From Branchipolynoe longqiensis (taxonomy: Eukaryota > Annelida > Polychaeta > Phyllodocida > Polynoidae): a stretch of 64,000 nt of DNA. Under the pieces are notes generated by a model that worked only from the letters and a program-made list of their open reading frames with translations, searched no databases and was not told the DNA's origin. Shown here in pieces: positions 61,370 to 64,000 of the stretch (positions are counted from its first letter, which is position 1; each line of letters begins with the position of its first letter). Position numbers and translations under genes: made by a program. The DNA lies in the NCBI GenBank assembly GCA_030323885.1, contig CM059193.1, positions 93,798,852-93,862,851 on the forward strand. The letters run 5' to 3'.

Positions 61370-63295
61370 GGTGACCGGCTTGCTTGTGCGGGAGGTGGCA
61401 GGGCGGTGTGGGGGTGCGGTGTGGGTGCGGTGCGGGGGTGGGATGTGTGGGTGCGGTGCGGTGGTATGTGGTGTGTGGTGTTGGTGGTGCGGGATGGTGG
61501 TGTGGGGGTGCAATGTAGGAGTACAGTGTGGGGGTGCAGTGTGGGGATGTGAAGGTGGGGTGTGGGTGTGTGGGGGTGCGGCGGGGCAGGATGTGGAGGT
61601 GAGATGTGGGGTGTGTGGTGTGGTGTGTGGGTTGCAGTGTATGTGCAGCGGTTGTGTGCTGTGGGGGTGCCAGTCAAGAAGTTGTGGGGGTGCGGTGTGT
61701 GTTGTGGTGTGTTGGGGGGGGGTGCGGTGTGTGGTGTGGTGTGTGGGTGGGTGCCGTGTGTGATGTGGTGTGTGGGTGCCGTTTGTGGGTGCAGTGTGTG
61801 GGGTGGGGGTGACGTGTGTTGTGACGTGTGTTGTGTGGGGGTGCGGTGTGTGGGTGCATTGTGTGGAGTGGGGGTGATGTGTGTTGTGTGGTGTGCTGTG
61901 TGGGGGTGCCGTGTGTGGTGTGGTATGTGGATGCGGTGTGTGGTGTGTGGGTGCAGTGTGTGGGTGCGGTGTGTGGGTGCCGTGTGTGGGTGCATGTGTG
62001 GAGTTGGGGTGCCGTGTGCTGTGTGGGGGTGCGGTGTGTGGTGTGGTATGTGGATGCGGTGTGTGGAGTGGGGGTGCCGTGTGTTGTGCCATGTGTTGTG
62101 TGGGGTGCAGTGTGTGGGTGCAGTGTGTGGTGTGGTATGTGGATGCGGTGTGTGGTGCGGGGGTGCAGTGTGTGGAGTGGGGGTGCCGTGTGTTGTGCGA
62201 TGTGTTGTGTGTGGGTGCGGTGTGTGCTGTGTATGTGGATGCGGTGTGTGGTGCGGGGTGCCGGTGCAGTGTGTGGAGTGGGGGTGCCGTGTGTGTTGTG
62301 CGATGATGTTTGTGTCCGGTGTGCGGTGTGTGGAGTGGGGGGTGCAATGTGTTGCATTGTGTTGTGTTGTGGGGGTGCGGTGTGTGGTGTGGTATGTGGA
62401 TGCAGTGTGTGGTGTGGGGTGCAGTGTGTGTGCCGTGTGTTGTGTGGTGTGTTGTGTGGGGGTGCGGTGTGTGCTGTGGTAAGTGGATGCGGTGTGTGGT
62501 GCGGGGGTGCAGTGTGTGGAGAGGGGGTGCCGTTGTGTTGTGTGGTGTGTTGTGTGTGCTGTGGTATGTGGATGCAGTGTGTGGTGCGGGGGTGCCGTGT
62601 GTTGTGTGGTGTGTTGTGTGGGGGTGCAGTGTGTGCTGTGGTATGTGGATGCGGTGTGTGGTGCGGGGGCGTAGTGTGTGGTGCGGGGGGGTGCAGGTGG
62701 GACGTGGGGATGCCGTGTGTTGTGTGGTGTGTTGTGTGGGGGTGCGGTGTGTGCTGTGGTATGTGGATGCGGTGTGTGGTGCGGGGGTGCAGGGTGTGGA
62801 GAGGGGGTGCCGTGTGTTGTGTGGTGTGTTGTGTGTGCTGTGGTATGTGGATGCAGTGTGTGGTGCGGGGGTGCCGTGTGTTGTGTGGTGTGTTGTGTGG
62901 GGGTGCAGTGTGTGCTGTGGTATGTGGATGCGGTGTGTGGTGCGGTGGTGCAGTGTGTGGTGCGGGGGTGCAGTGTGTGGAGTGGGGGTGCCGTGTGTTG
63001 TGTGGTGTGTTGTGTGGGGGTGCGGTGTGTGCTGTGGTATGTGGATGCGGTGTGTGGTGCGGGGTGCAGTGTGTGGAGAGGGGGTGCCGTGTGTTGTGTG
63101 GTGTGTTGTGTGTGCTGTGGTATGTGGATGCAGTGTGTGGTGCGAGGGTGCCATGTGTTGTGTGGTGTGTTGTGTGTGCTGTGGTATGTGGATGCAGTGT
63201 GTGGTGCGGGGGTGCCGTGTGTTGTGTGGTGTGTTGTGTGGGGGTGCGGTGTGTGGTGTACTGTGTGGTGTGTGGGTGCGGTGTGTCTCCCAGCA
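61370..63295. repeat. 2-kb TG-rich satellite with about 278-bp higher-order unit
   Basis: Built from GTGTGTGGTGCGGGGGTGCA, TGCTGTGGTATGTGGATGC and GTGCCGTGTGTTGTGTGGTG phrases. TGTGTGTGCT followed by GTGGTATGTGGATGCAG occurs at 62551, 62830 and 63107 (279 and 277 bp apart). The unit lacks stop codons, so frames of several hundred codons are open on both strands. All are artefacts. Confidence 0.94.
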
Positions 63296-63769
63296 GACAG
63301 GACACATTAGCACCCATCTCAGCCGTGTAACGCACTACGCACGGTCCGCCGGCTTCTACTGTTTTACTAACAAATAACTTAAGTCAAAACCAACCCTACA
63401 GGTACACACACAACGATACACACACCTGGGAGGGGAAACCATGCACATAGCCAAGCCGTCACTGAATGACCTCGTCAATATATAACGCATAGATTCCCAA
63501 CCCTCCCATAGCATCTCCCACCACCCAAACCAGCATGCTCACCCTCACACTCCACCTGCAGGTATTTACACAAAGCATGTTAATGATGAATAAACTAGGG
63601 AATGTGAATGTGATGAGTGATGTAAATAGGATGTAAATTTGTACTTTTAAATTGGTCACGTGCTGCGGAAGTCAACCACGTATTGACAGTTAGCTTTAGT
63701 TTTTTTTTAAATTGTTGTTGTTTTTTTTTTAGCAATTATTTGTTTATTCTCGCAGGGATGAAAAAAATC
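63296..63769. other. No recognisable feature
   Basis: Ordinary sequence with T-runs at 63702-63730. Confidence 0.3.
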
Positions 63770-64000
63770 GGAAATGCCGATAATCTCCCATAAGCTTAGC
63801 ATTGTCACTTATATGTCAGGGAATCGGGGAAAATTTCCGGAAGTCAGGTTTCGTATATATTGGTATACGCTAATAGTGGTGAACCATTTGCAGCATGTAT
63901 TAGTAGTATACGCTGATAGTGCTGCGGCGTCTGCACCATATATTAGTATACGCTGATGGTGCTGTGGGACTGAAAAATCGCGAAAATCCGTGAAATCGCG
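63770..64000. repeat. Dispersed repeat plus 39-43-bp tandem units
   Basis: 63770-63860 matches 19258-19370 (TCTCCCATAAGCTTAGCA, TGTCAGGGAATCGGG, CCGGAAGTCAGGTTTC). After it, GTATACGCTGATAGTG-type units start at 63863, 63906 and 63945. Cut by the window end. Confidence 0.7.

Noticed and set aside
61313..63313. Open frames of 300-660 codons on both strands (His/Thr/Pro-rich and Val/Cys/Gly-rich)
   Set aside because: They lie in the TG-rich satellite, whose units contain no stop codons in several frames. Both strands are open at once and no domain is visible.

Overview
The window reads as gene-poor, repeat-saturated intergenic DNA from an animal nuclear genome. A mollusc or other lophotrochozoan is the best guess. 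The evidence is a BovB-like RTE retrotransposon, several tRNA-headed SINE families (one, called SINE-D here, is of a type I associate with molluscs), many short terminal-inverted-repeat (TIR) elements, and abundant long micro- and minisatellites. There is no operon structure, no dense coding, and a 500-N scaffold gap lies at 22429-22928. I could not recognise any intact host gene.

Working names used throughout. SINE-A: about 330 bp, tRNA-like head, conserved body, tail GTAAAACTCCAACAACC; nearly 40 copies or fragments on both strands. SINE-B: Arg/Lys-tRNA-like head. SINE-D: mollusc type. Repeat-P: a repeat with a Gln-like tRNA region inside it. MITE-9: TIR TAGATAAAAGATTCACC with 9-bp target duplications, 4 copies. 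MITE-F: ends TTAAAG(C/T)TGCATAGTCCG, about 12 copies. MITE-G: TGC(T/C)AGGTACACACCTACCG with TTA duplication, 2 copies. MITE-I: AAGCTGAGATTCC with TA duplication, 4 copies. MITE-E: pogo-like, 2 copies. Single TIR elements are called J, K, M, N, O, Q, R, S and U.

Layout. 0-5.3 kb: TG-rich satellite, a decayed non-LTR reverse transcriptase (minus strand), a polypurine tract and a 32-bp GC-rich minisatellite. 5.6-15 kb: SINEs, a 70-bp array split by MITE-9, a MITE-I inside a tandem repeat, and a MITE-9 carrying SINE-D. 15-17.3 kb: GTG and GGA arrays. 17.3-25.8 kb: mainly SINEs, TIR element N, the assembly gap, a 131-bp array grown from a SINE tail, and CG/CA microsatellites. 26-28.1 kb: a 26-bp array made of the MITE-F terminus, next to a MITE-F that hosts a 969-bp MITE-G. 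28-38 kb: SINE foldback, element K, AT-rich and tetranucleotide arrays, MITE-F copies, elements M and S, and one frame-broken unrecognised coding remnant. 38.3-42.5 kb: a three-level nest, with an intact RTE inside a MITE-9 inside a SINE-A. 42.5-61 kb: more SINEs, TIR elements, and a nearly identical 3' fragment of the same RTE. 61.4-63.3 kb: a 2-kb TG-rich satellite with higher-order structure.

The only long, convincing open reading frame is the RTE polyprotein (39191-42235). It encodes endonuclease plus reverse transcriptase and appears recently active. The other long open frames lie in low-complexity repeats and are open because their repeat units contain no stop codons. The interest of the window is in mobile-element biology: exact target-site duplications, datable nesting, and satellites built from transposon ends.
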